From: Puniceicoccales bacterium
GTDB taxonomy: Bacteria > Verrucomicrobiota > Verrucomicrobiia > Opitutales > UBA953
DNA: 11,489 bases
Assembly (NCBI GenBank): GCA_031289285.1
Contig: JAITPT010000271.1
Coordinates: 1 to 11,489, forward strand
Direction: 5' to 3'
A model generated the notes under the pieces. It was given only the letters and a program-made list of their open reading frames with translations. It did not search any database and had not been told where the DNA came from. Below are positions 1-5,782 of this stretch, in pieces. The first letter of the stretch is position 1. Every line of letters begins with the position of its first letter. The translations under genes were made by a program, and so were the position numbers.

Positions 1-2
1 CG

Positions 3-1628
3 CCTACCTCAAAACTCCTCGGCTGTCTCGCCTACGCCAATTGCGAGCGCGTCCCTGATTTTCTGCTTCACCCGAACATCTTCCCCGTGCTTGCCACCGA
101 CCGTTCCCAATGGCGCGACCCCGCCTTCCGCGAGCACGACAGCGAACTCATCCGCAACTGGGCGCAGAGCGGCGTCCGCCACTTCGGCCTCTATGAATAC
201 TACCACGGCGCGGGTTTCGCCGTCCCCCGCTTTTTTTACGACGAGCAAATTGACTCGCTTCGCTGGGCTGCTGCCAACCGCGCCTCGCTGTTTTACGCGG
301 AAGTCTATCCCGACTGGGGTTTCGACGGCCCCAAGGCATGGCTCGCCGCGCAACTCCTGCTGCGTCCCTCGCTAAACAGTGCGCTGCTCCTGCGCCTCTA
401 TTTCGTCGAGGCGCACGGCCCTGCCGCTGCCGCCATGCGCGAGTTCCACACGCTTACGGAAAACTGCTGGCGCGAACGCGGCGGTGCCCCGCGCAGGCTC
501 AAGTTTTTTCACTCGGAAAACGCTGGCGAGCTTGTCCCTGCCGCTGTCCAAAAACAAATGCGCGACGCCATCCGCCGCGCCGAAGCTGCGTTCCCGCCGC
601 CCGCCGTCGGCGTGGAGGCCGAGCGCGCCGCCGCTGCCAATCCGCTGCGCGACCCCGCCCGCCTCCTGCGCCAACAAATGCGCACCCGCATGGCGGCGCT
701 CGCCTTTGGAGTCACCGACGCCTTTCTCGACTGGCACCGCCTCCGCGCCTCGCTGCTGCGTCGCGCCGCGCCGCGCACTGCTGCCGAGACGCTCGAAATC
801 TGGCGTTTGCTGGAAACGGAGCCGGCGTTGCGCAAGGCGATGTTTGCCGCGCTCGAACGCTGGAACACCGCCAACATCAACCCGGGCGAGCCGCGCCAAG
901 CCGGAGAGTTTTTCGCGGGAGTCGTCGGCGCGACAGTCACCGAGCGGCTGCTGGTCGCCTGTGGCGCGGGCTTGCGCGGCGACCCCAACGACACCGCGTG
1001 GCGCGAGGCTTTCAACGAGATTTCTGCCGGAGCGCGTCGGCGCGGGCTTGGTGCGCTCATCACTGCTGCCACGCAGCCGCAAAAGTTGCGTTGGCCGCTG
1101 CGCGAAAAGTTTTCGGAGCAAATGTTTGTCCCGCCCAGTGCCACCTCGCGCCTCACCCCGCGCCCCGTCTCGCTTCCCGTCGCCCCGTGGATTGGGCGTG
1201 TCGCCGATAGCGAACACGTGAGCTTCGGCCCAGTCCGCGAAACACCAGCGACCAGTGCCAACACGACGAGCGCGAGCGCGGGCGCGAGCGTGTTTTTGCG
1301 GGTGCGCGGGGTGCGCGGTGCGCATATCGCCCGCGAAGTCAACGTCACCGCCGTCGGCTGGATTGTCGCCAAAACGCAGGTTCGCGGGCGCGTGTCAGCG
1401 GGCGCATCGGCGTCGCTGTTCATCCGCTATTTTGACATTGCGGGCGAGGAGTTGCCGGTTCGCCACGCCGCGCTGGTTCTTCCGGCAGACATCCCTGAAT
1501 GGCGTCCGCTCGTCTGTGTCGGGCGTGTTCCCGCTGGTGCGGTCGCGGCGCGTGTGATGTTGATTTGTCGCAATCAAGAGGCCACCGAGACCTTGGACTG
1601 GGACGGCCTCAGCGTCGGGACGCTCTAA
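3..1628 (+). CDS. DUF4838 domain protein with C-terminal carbohydrate-binding-like domain, 5' end missing
   Basis: The frame is open from the window edge to the TAA at 1626-1628, giving 541 visible residues. A GTG at 87 is an internal codon, because coding-like sequence (LLGCLAYANCERVPDFLLHPNI) continues upstream of it, so the true start lies outside the window. The first 150 residues look like the C-terminal half of DUF4838: a strand with LAYA, then YYHGAGF near residue 67, then EVYPDWGFDGPKAWLAAQLL near 100-120 and an HGPAAAAMREF helix. DUF4838 proteins are glycoside-hydrolase-like and are often found with polysaccharide-degradation genes; the substrate is unknown. A helical middle part is followed by a probable beta-sandwich of about 150 residues ending in LDWDGLSV, which resembles galactose-binding-like modules. 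No signal peptide can be judged, since the N-terminus is absent. The family call is from remembered motifs. Confidence 0.72.
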   Translation, partial: PTSKLLGCLAYANCERVPDFLLHPNIFPVLATDRSQWRDPAFREHDSELIRNWAQSGVRHFGLYEYYHGAGFAVPRFFYDEQIDSLRWAAANRASLFYAEVYPDWGFDGPKAWLAAQLLLRPSLNSALLLRLYFVEAHGPAAAAMREFHTLTENCWRERGGAPRRLKFFHSENAGELVPAAVQKQMRDAIRRAEAAFPPPAVGVEAERAAAANPLRDPARLLRQQMRTRMAALAFGVTDAFLDWHRLRASLLRRAAPRTAAETLEIWRLLETEPALRKAMFAALERWNTANINPGEPRQAGEFFAGVVGATVTERLLVACGAGLRGDPNDTAWREAFNEISAGARRRGLGALITAATQPQKLRWPLREKFSEQMFVPPSATSRLTPRPVSLPVAPWIGRVADSEHVSFGPVRETPATSANTTSASAGASVFLRVRGVRGAHIAREVNVTAVGWIVAKTQVRGRVSAGASASLFIRYFDIAGEELPVRHAALVLPADIPEWRPLVCVGRVPAGAVAARVMLICRNQEATETLDWDGLSVGTL

Positions 1629-1663
1629 AAAAGAAATGGAAGTGCGGAATAGGAAAACCGAAA

Positions 1664-1700
1664 TTGAAACCACGGATAGGCACGAATGGGCACGAATTAA
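1664..1700 (+). repeat. Period-10 dispersed repeat, CACGGATRRG family, copy A
   Basis: The sequence TTGAAAC at 1665-1671 runs into three 10-bp units: CACGGATAGG (1671), CACGAATGGG (1681) and CACGAATTAA (1691). The same leader and unit recur at 10742-10807 and, split by an inserted element, at 10845-10855 and 11241-11280. It lies in the 166-bp gap between the DUF4838 gene and the permease. It happens to be open in the permease frame, which would create a false N-terminal extension starting at 1636. No other feature is evident in this gap. Confidence 0.85.
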
Positions 1701-1794
1701 ACCCAAATTACGCCTTCGCCTCGTCCAACTTTTCCGCATTTCCCTGCTTGCATTCGCAGCCGAGCGACAAAGCATCGCCCACCTTTTTTTGCAA

Positions 1795-2718
1795 ATGTGC
1801 CGCTTCATCTTTCGCCGTGTTTTGGGAATGCTCCCCGTGCTGTGGATTATCGCCACCGTCGTTTTTTTCCTCGTGCGCTTCGTGCCCGGCGGGCCGTTTG
1901 ACCAAGAAAAAACCCTCCCCGAAGCCGTCAAAGCCCGCCTCAACGCGCACTACGGCTTAGACCAACCCTTAGTCATCCAATACGGGCGTTACCTCGCCAA
2001 CCTCGCCCAAGGCGATTTGGGTCCGTCCTACAAATACCCGGGCTGGACGGTCAACGAGCTTGTCGCGCAGCGCGCACCGGTGTCGCTCGAACTCGGTTTC
2101 TGGGCCTTGCTAACGGCTGTCGCGATTGGAATTCCCGCCGGTGCGTTTGCGGCGGCGCGTCCGGGTTCGCGGCTCGACCGCGTGCTCACGGGCGGGGCGA
2201 CGCTGGGGATTTGCGTGCCGGTGTTTGTGCTGGGGCCGCTGTTGATTTTGGTGTTCGCGCTGTGGCTGCAATGGTTCCACGCGCTCGGCTGGGAAAGTGC
2301 TGGCGACCGCGTGTTGCCCGCGCTCGCGCTGGGCTTGGCGGTCGCCGCCCCCGTGGCGCGGCTGACGCGCAGCAGTATGCTCGAAGTGCGCAACCAAGAC
2401 TACATGCGCACCGCCCGCGCCAAGGGCTTGTCCGAGCTGCGCGTGTATTTTGTCCACGGCCTGCGCAACGCTCTGGTGCCGGTAGTCACGTATCTTGGGC
2501 CGGCGGCGGCGGGCTTGGTGAGCGGCTCGTTCGTGATAGAGGCGATGTTCGGCATACCGGGGCTGGGAAAACTTTTTGTCTCCTCCGCCTTCAACCGCGA
2601 ATACGCGATGATTTGCGGCACGGTGCTGTTTTACGCGGCGGCTTTGTTGCTGCTCAATCTCATCGCCGACATCGCTCTCGCATGGCTCCAGCCGCGCCTG
2701 CGCACACCCAAGGCGTGA
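1795..2718 (+). CDS. ABC transporter permease, OppB/DppB (peptide/nickel/oligopeptide) type
   Basis: Inner-membrane permease subunit of a binding-protein-dependent ABC importer, expected to pair with an OppC-like partner, two ATPases and a solute-binding protein. The 307 residues match the usual OppB length (about 306-340). Visible features: an N-terminal membrane helix (residues 9-30) ending RFVPGGPFD, which is typical of the family; the periplasmic segment YGLDQPLVIQYGRYL (53-67) with GDLGPSY; several further membrane helices; and the cytoplasmic EAA loop MRTARAKGLSELRVYFVHGLRNALVP (about 204-229) that docks on the ATPase. ATG 1795 was chosen because the open frame upstream to 1636 is read from a dispersed repeat and the family N-terminus starts at MCRFIFRRVLG. 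No Shine-Dalgarno is seen. No other subunit is present: the next gene is on the opposite strand. Substrate cannot be told from sequence; peptides are the default guess. Confidence 0.9.
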   Translation: MCRFIFRRVLGMLPVLWIIATVVFFLVRFVPGGPFDQEKTLPEAVKARLNAHYGLDQPLVIQYGRYLANLAQGDLGPSYKYPGWTVNELVAQRAPVSLELGFWALLTAVAIGIPAGAFAAARPGSRLDRVLTGGATLGICVPVFVLGPLLILVFALWLQWFHALGWESAGDRVLPALALGLAVAAPVARLTRSSMLEVRNQDYMRTARAKGLSELRVYFVHGLRNALVPVVTYLGPAAAGLVSGSFVIEAMFGIPGLGKLFVSSAFNREYAMICGTVLFYAAALLLLNLIADIALAWLQPRLRTPKA

Positions 2719-2754
2719 ACACCGACCTCGCTTTTGTTGGTGCCGCGATAGTTC

Positions 2755-2793
2755 ACCACCAAGGACACAAAGGACGGCACCAAGGACACAAAG
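2755..2793 (+). repeat. CACAAAGG-family dispersed repeat, forward arm of an inverted pair
   Basis: Two near-identical units CACCAAGGACACAAAG start at 2757 and 2778, 21 bp apart. They lie 37 bp after the permease stop. A related sequence occurs in inverse orientation at 2885-2928, so the two arms could form an imperfect stem of about 40 bp enclosing the C-rich tract at 2830-2878. Confidence 0.8.
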
Positions 2794-2829
2794 TTTTTTG
2801 AATTTTTGACTTCGCAACTTTTGGCATCA

Positions 2830-2878
2830 CCCAACCCGGCCCAACCCAACCCCAACCCAACCCCAACACACCCTCCCC
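2830..2878 (-). repeat. (CCCAA)n tract; G-quadruplex-capable on the minus strand
   Basis: Plus-strand C runs of 3-4 bases at 2830, 2835, 2840, 2845, 2850, 2856 and 2861 are mostly separated by AA; GG separates the second and third. Further C runs sit at 2871 and 2875. On the minus strand this reads GGGTTGGGGTTGGG and so on, with seven G runs and two-base loops, which meets the usual sequence rule for a G-quadruplex. It sits between the two arms of an inverted repeat, within the likely 3' untranslated part of the sufE transcript. Folding is inferred from sequence only. Confidence 0.75.
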
Positions 2879-2884
2879 GCGCTT

Positions 2885-2928
2885 CCTTTGTGTCCCTTGT
2901 GAAAACCTTTGTGCCCTTCGTGGTTAAA
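2885..2928 (-). repeat. CACAAAGG-family dispersed repeat, reverse arm of an inverted pair
   Basis: Read on the minus strand this is TTTAACCACGAAGGGCAC followed by AAAGGTTTTCACAAGGGAC and ACAAAGG. It is inverse to the arm at 2755-2793. Its first bases provide the TAA stop codon of sufE (2924-2926), so the repeat overlaps the coding sequence end. Confidence 0.8.
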
Positions 2929-3403
2929 CCCGAACTCCGCCGTCTCCGCCGTCCGCCACGCCGTCGCCGTCGCTCTTGGCACCTGCGTTGCCCTCGGCGC
3001 AAAACTCGGCGTAGGCGTGGATTTTTGCGACCAAGTTCGAGAGACCGTTGCGGCGGTTTGCCGACAGGTGCTGCGTGATGCCCGCTGCCGCCAAGAAGTC
3101 CGTGTTCGCCGCCAGCACCTCGGCGGGTGTCGCGCCGCTGTAAAACTCGCAGACCAAAGTGGCAATTCCCTTCGCGATGACGGCGTCGGAGTCGGTGTCG
3201 TAGTAGCAGATGCCGTTTTCAAAACGCGGCAGCATCCAAAGCTGCGAGACACAGCCCTCTATGAGCAGCTCGGCTATCTGAAACTCTTTGGCGAGACCGG
3301 GCGCGGCTTTGGCGCGGTCAATGATGTATTGGAAACGTTCGTGCGGGTCCTCGAACGGCGACAGTTCGTCGAGAAGCAGCTGTTGTTTTTCGGAGAGCGT
3401 CAT
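2924..3403 (-). CDS. sufE: SufE family cysteine desulfurase sulfur acceptor
   Basis: Cytoplasmic partner of the cysteine desulfurase SufS; it accepts persulfide sulfur and passes it on for Fe-S cluster assembly. The 159-residue product has the family core: FEDPHERFQYIIDRAK (17-32), then ELLIEGCVSQLWM with the sulfur-accepting cysteine at residue 51, the same position as the active Cys51 of E. coli SufE, then ITQHLSANRRNGLSNLVAKI near 115-135. The start at ATG 3403 was chosen because the open frame further upstream reads across a terminator and tRNA-Tyr. The last 20 or so residues (GNAGAKSDGDGVADGGDGGV) are glycine/aspartate-rich and unlike the family. The stop is provided by a dispersed repeat, so the C-terminus is probably an extended version of an older end. 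No suf operon partners are nearby; this looks like a stand-alone SufE. Confidence 0.92.
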   Translation of the reverse strand: MTLSEKQQLLLDELSPFEDPHERFQYIIDRAKAAPGLAKEFQIAELLIEGCVSQLWMLPRFENGICYYDTDSDAVIAKGIATLVCEFYSGATPAEVLAANTDFLAAAGITQHLSANRRNGLSNLVAKIHAYAEFCAEGNAGAKSDGDGVADGGDGGVRV

Positions 3404-3499
3404 GGAAGAGCGCGGAGCTTGCCGCGCCACCGCACAAAACGCAAGCTGCGCGGCGTAGAGCACGGCACGGCGCGGCGCGGCACGGGCGCAGGCGGGCGC

Positions 3500-3529
3500 A
3501 AAAAATCCCGCGCCGTTTCGGGCGCGGGA
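3500..3529 (-). terminator. Intrinsic terminator downstream of tRNA-Tyr
   Basis: On the minus strand a perfect 9-bp stem (TCCCGCGCC / GGCGCGGGA) with a 6-base loop CGAAAC is followed directly by six T residues. It begins 7 bp after the encoded CCA of tRNA-Tyr and ends about 96 bp before the sufE start, so it should separate the tRNA transcript from sufE. Confidence 0.9.
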
Positions 3530-3536
3530 CTGAAGC

Positions 3537-3623
3537 TGGTGGTGGGGGAGGGATTTGAACCCCCGAAGCGCGGAGCGCGGCAAATTTACAGTCTGCATCC
3601 TTTAGCCACTTGGTTACCCCACC
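3537..3623 (-). tRNA. tRNA-Tyr (GTA), CCA encoded
   Basis: Minus strand: acceptor 5' GGTGGGG pairs with 3' CCCCACC, with discriminator A and an encoded CCA (3537-3539). The anticodon arm is GCAGA-CTGTAAA-TTTGC with anticodon GTA. A long variable arm (CCGCGCTCCGCGCTTCGG region) is typical of bacterial tRNA-Tyr. The T loop is GGTTCAAATCC. A terminator follows at 3500-3529. Confidence 0.96.
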
Positions 3624-3710
3624 GTTTTTTTCGTCGGACGCCAGAGGCACCCTTAAAAAAGAAGGGCGGGTGTGTGCAGTATTTCGCCGCGCCGCGCAAG
3701 AACTTTTTTC

Positions 3711-4161
3711 GGTTCCTCGCTACTTTGAGTGGAAGCTCGGACGCATCCAGCCCCGCACGGGACGAGATTATCGAGTTACCAGATGCTGGTGATGTGTATT
3801 CCGTTGCAATTTCGTAGAGGGCACGTGGTGGGAACTGCAAGGGAAAGTTGCACAAACCGCAGCGAAGTCAAGTAATAAAATGGCTGCCTTTTAATTCGAG
3901 CGCGATAAATGGGTCAAATGTTAGCCGTGTCGTAACTGCATGATTTATCGGATATTTGAGACGCAGTTGCCTACGCTCCTCTCCTGCCCTCTTCATCCCC
4001 CCCCCTCCTCACTCCGCAGAATTAACCAGACTAAAGATTTTGCCATTGGGTCATCGGGACATCCGATAATCATGCCCTTGCGGGGCTAAAAAACAAGAGA
4101 CCCCGATATGGGGCATCATCAATTGCCAATACTCGCGTCCCACTCAAAACAGCGAGGAACC
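3711..4161 (+). mobile_element. MITE-like element, copy 1 (451 bp) with 22-bp inverted ends and 8-bp target duplication
   Basis: The left end reads GGTTCCTCGCT-AC-TTTGAGTGG. The right end, read inward from 4161, is GGTTCCTCGCT-GT-TTTGAGTGG, so 20 of 22 bases match. Perfect 8-bp direct repeats CTTTTTTC lie immediately outside (3703-3710 and 4162-4169). Two internal blocks recur in copy 2 in the same order: 3864-3946 (contains TGGCTGCCTTTTAATTC and TGCATGATTT) and 4017-4043 (contains ATTAACCAGACTA). Small hairpins are visible at 4053-4067 and 4100-4113. GCATGATTTATCGGAT (3938-3953) is complementary to 4061-4075 with one base missing. No transposase-sized ORF is present, so movement would need an enzyme encoded elsewhere. 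The element ends 154 bp before the bfn start and begins 87 bp upstream of tRNA-Tyr. The poly-T target is of low complexity, but the 8-bp size agrees with copy 2. Confidence 0.88.
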
Positions 4162-4200
4162 CTTTTTTCCAAGAAAAACACCGCCCGCCGCGTCGCCGCC

Positions 4201-4236
4201 GTCCTCGGCGTCGTCCTCAGCGTCGTCCTCAGCGTC
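4201..4236 (+). repeat. Three tandem 12-bp units in the bfn leader
   Basis: GTCCTCGGCGTC at 4201, then GTCCTCAGCGTC at 4213 and 4225. The tract sits inside a wider GCC/GTC-rich stretch (about 4178-4275) between mobile element copy 1 and the bfn start. No promoter stands out here. Confidence 0.85.
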
Positions 4237-4315
4237 GCTCCCCGCCGTCGCGCCCGCCGCCGCCGTCCCGTTTTCCCGCTTGCGACTTCCCCGCCAAAAC
4301 CGCAGTGTCCGCCCC

Positions 4316-4786
4316 ATGCAAATCCCAATACACGCGATATCTCTCCGCCACATCGTGCCGACCGACAACGGTGCCGCTATTTTTCTTTCCGCAACCCCAA
4401 AAACATTTGTCATCCACACCGCGACGGACTCCGCCCGTGCGCTCGCCATGACGCTCGACGGCAAGGCTACCGAGCGCCCGCTCACCCACGAATTTATCCG
4501 CCGCGTCTTTCTGGGTTTCGAGATTTCCGTTGACCACGTCCTCCTCACGAAGGTCGAGAACGGTGTGTTTTTTTGCAAAATCCGCCTCATGATGAAAAAC
4601 GAGCTTGGCGCAAAAGTCGTGGAAATTGACGCTCGCCCCAGCGACGCCCTCATCCTCGCCGCCCAAGAAAAACGCCCGCTTTTCGCCACGCAGTCCGTCA
4701 TAGACAACGCGGAGGACATGTCGGAGATGCTGAAGCACATCAACAAAATCCCCTCGAAACCGCAGTCGCCGCAATCGCCGCTATAA
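4316..4786 (+). CDS. Bifunctional nuclease (BFN/DUF151) family protein
   Basis: 156 residues, a small cytoplasmic protein of the BFN/DUF151 family. Some members have been reported to have DNase and RNase activity; the role in most bacteria is not settled. The diagnostic core is visible: FLGFEISVDHVLLTKVENG (66-83), FFCKIRL (85-91), and VVEIDARPSDALILA (101-115), the family signature containing DARPSDA, followed by PLFAT. The start at ATG 4316 gives the normal-length N-terminus (MQIPIHAISL); an upstream TTG at 4280 lies in the triplet-rich leader and is less likely. There is no Shine-Dalgarno. It is followed 24 bp later by an EamA transporter on the same strand, so the two may be co-transcribed. 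The C-terminus KPQSPQSPL is a short proline/glutamine tail. Confidence 0.88.
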   Translation: MQIPIHAISLRHIVPTDNGAAIFLSATPKTFVIHTATDSARALAMTLDGKATERPLTHEFIRRVFLGFEISVDHVLLTKVENGVFFCKIRLMMKNELGAKVVEIDARPSDALILAAQEKRPLFATQSVIDNAEDMSEMLKHINKIPSKPQSPQSPL

Positions 4787-4810
4787 CGCGCACGCCGCGT
4801 TTCCCGCGCC

Positions 4811-5779
4811 ATGTTTTTCCTCGTCCTCGTCTCGCTCGTCTGGGCGTTTTCGTTTGGCTTGATAGGCGCGTATCTCGCCGGAGTTGACCCATCTGTCGCC
4901 GCTGCTGCCCGCCTCGCGCTGGCGTCGCTTGTCTTTTTGCCGTTTCTGCGTTTGGGGCGAGTGCCTGTGCGCTACGCCGTCGGCTTCGCCCTGCTGGGCG
5001 TCGTCCAATTCGGCTTCATGTATATTTTTTACCTCGCCGCCTTCGGTCCGCTGAAGCCCTACGAGGTCGCGTTGTTCACCATTTTCACCCCGCTCTACGT
5101 CACGCTGTTCGACGACCTGCTCGAGCACCGTTTCGAGTTTCGCTGGCTCGCTGCCGCCGTGCTTGCCGCCCTCGGCGCGGGGATTTTGCTCTGGCGCACA
5201 CCGTCCACGCTCTCGCTCTTGCTGGAACCCTCGCTCTGGGGGCGGTTGCGCTTGTGCCTTGCGGAGACGCTTGGCGGCGAAAAATGGCACGGCTTCCTCC
5301 TCATGCAACTTTCCAACGCCTGTTTCGCCGCTGGCCAAATCGCCCACAAACGCCTCCGCCCCCGCATCGCTGCTGCCAATGAGAGCGCGTTGTTTGCGTG
5401 GGCGATTGCGGGGGGCGCGGTCGCCGCCACTGCCTACGCGGTCGCGACTGGCGCAGACTGGCGGACACTTGAGAACCTCACGCCCGCCCTGTGGCTCGTG
5501 CTCGCCTACCTCGGCGTCGTCGCGAGCGGCCTTTGTTTTTTCCTCTGGAACCGTGGCGCGACGCGAGTGGCGGTCGGCACACTCGCCGTTTTCAACAACC
5601 TAAAAATCCCGCTTGGCGTCGTGTGTTCGCTGTTCGTCTTCGCCACTCCTGCGCCAGACATCTGGAAACTTCTCGCCAGCTTCGGCATCATGTTTGCAGC
5701 GGTGTTCATGGCGGAAAAACGAAGCACCGAGAAACGGGAAAAAGAGAAATCGCCGCCCCGCGAAGGCAAACACGGGTAG
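4811..5779 (+). CDS. EamA/DMT-superfamily permease
   Basis: 322-residue inner-membrane protein, usual size for the ten-helix drug/metabolite transporter superfamily, made of two EamA repeats. The first repeat begins at the very N-terminus (SLVWAFSFGLIGAYLAGVDP, residues 8-27), with the matching conserved end ALFTIFTPLYVTLFDDLLEHR near 87-107. The second starts around residue 160 and ends with the hallmark VAVGTLAVFNNLKIPLGVV (about 255-273). Between the repeats is a longer loop (TPSTLSLLLEP...GGEKWHG). The tail after the last helix is charged (EKRSTEKREKEKSPPREGKHG) and should be cytoplasmic. Likely exports or imports amino acids or other small metabolites; substrate unknown. It starts 24 bp after bfn and its stop is 3 bp from the end of convergent xseA. 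Confidence 0.9.
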   Translation: MFFLVLVSLVWAFSFGLIGAYLAGVDPSVAAAARLALASLVFLPFLRLGRVPVRYAVGFALLGVVQFGFMYIFYLAAFGPLKPYEVALFTIFTPLYVTLFDDLLEHRFEFRWLAAAVLAALGAGILLWRTPSTLSLLLEPSLWGRLRLCLAETLGGEKWHGFLLMQLSNACFAAGQIAHKRLRPRIAAANESALFAWAIAGGAVAATAYAVATGADWRTLENLTPALWLVLAYLGVVASGLCFFLWNRGATRVAVGTLAVFNNLKIPLGVVCSLFVFATPAPDIWKLLASFGIMFAAVFMAEKRSTEKREKEKSPPREGKHG

Positions 5780-5782
5780 GCG

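Noticed and set aside
372..1423. Minus-strand frames of about 300 codons within the DUF4838 gene
   Set aside because: Antisense shadows with no domain similarity and Arg-rich composition.
1636..1794. Longer N-terminus for the permease from ATG 1636
   Set aside because: The extension is the translation of a dispersed period-10 repeat and is not hydrophobic; OppB-type proteins begin at the helix after ATG 1795.
3404..3598. In-frame extension of sufE upstream to 3598
   Set aside because: It would run through tRNA-Tyr and its terminator; the SufE family N-terminus fits ATG 3403.
2909..3817. Plus-strand open frame of 302 codons
   Set aside because: Antisense to sufE and tRNA-Tyr, with no recognisable domain.
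3537..4161. Genomic island integrated at tRNA-Tyr
   Set aside because: No integrase or duplicated tRNA end is seen; the nearby element is explained by its own inverted ends and 8-bp duplication.
4108..4533. Plus-strand ORF starting within element copy 1
   Set aside because: It crosses the element end and overlaps bfn in another frame, with Arg/Pro-rich low-complexity sequence.
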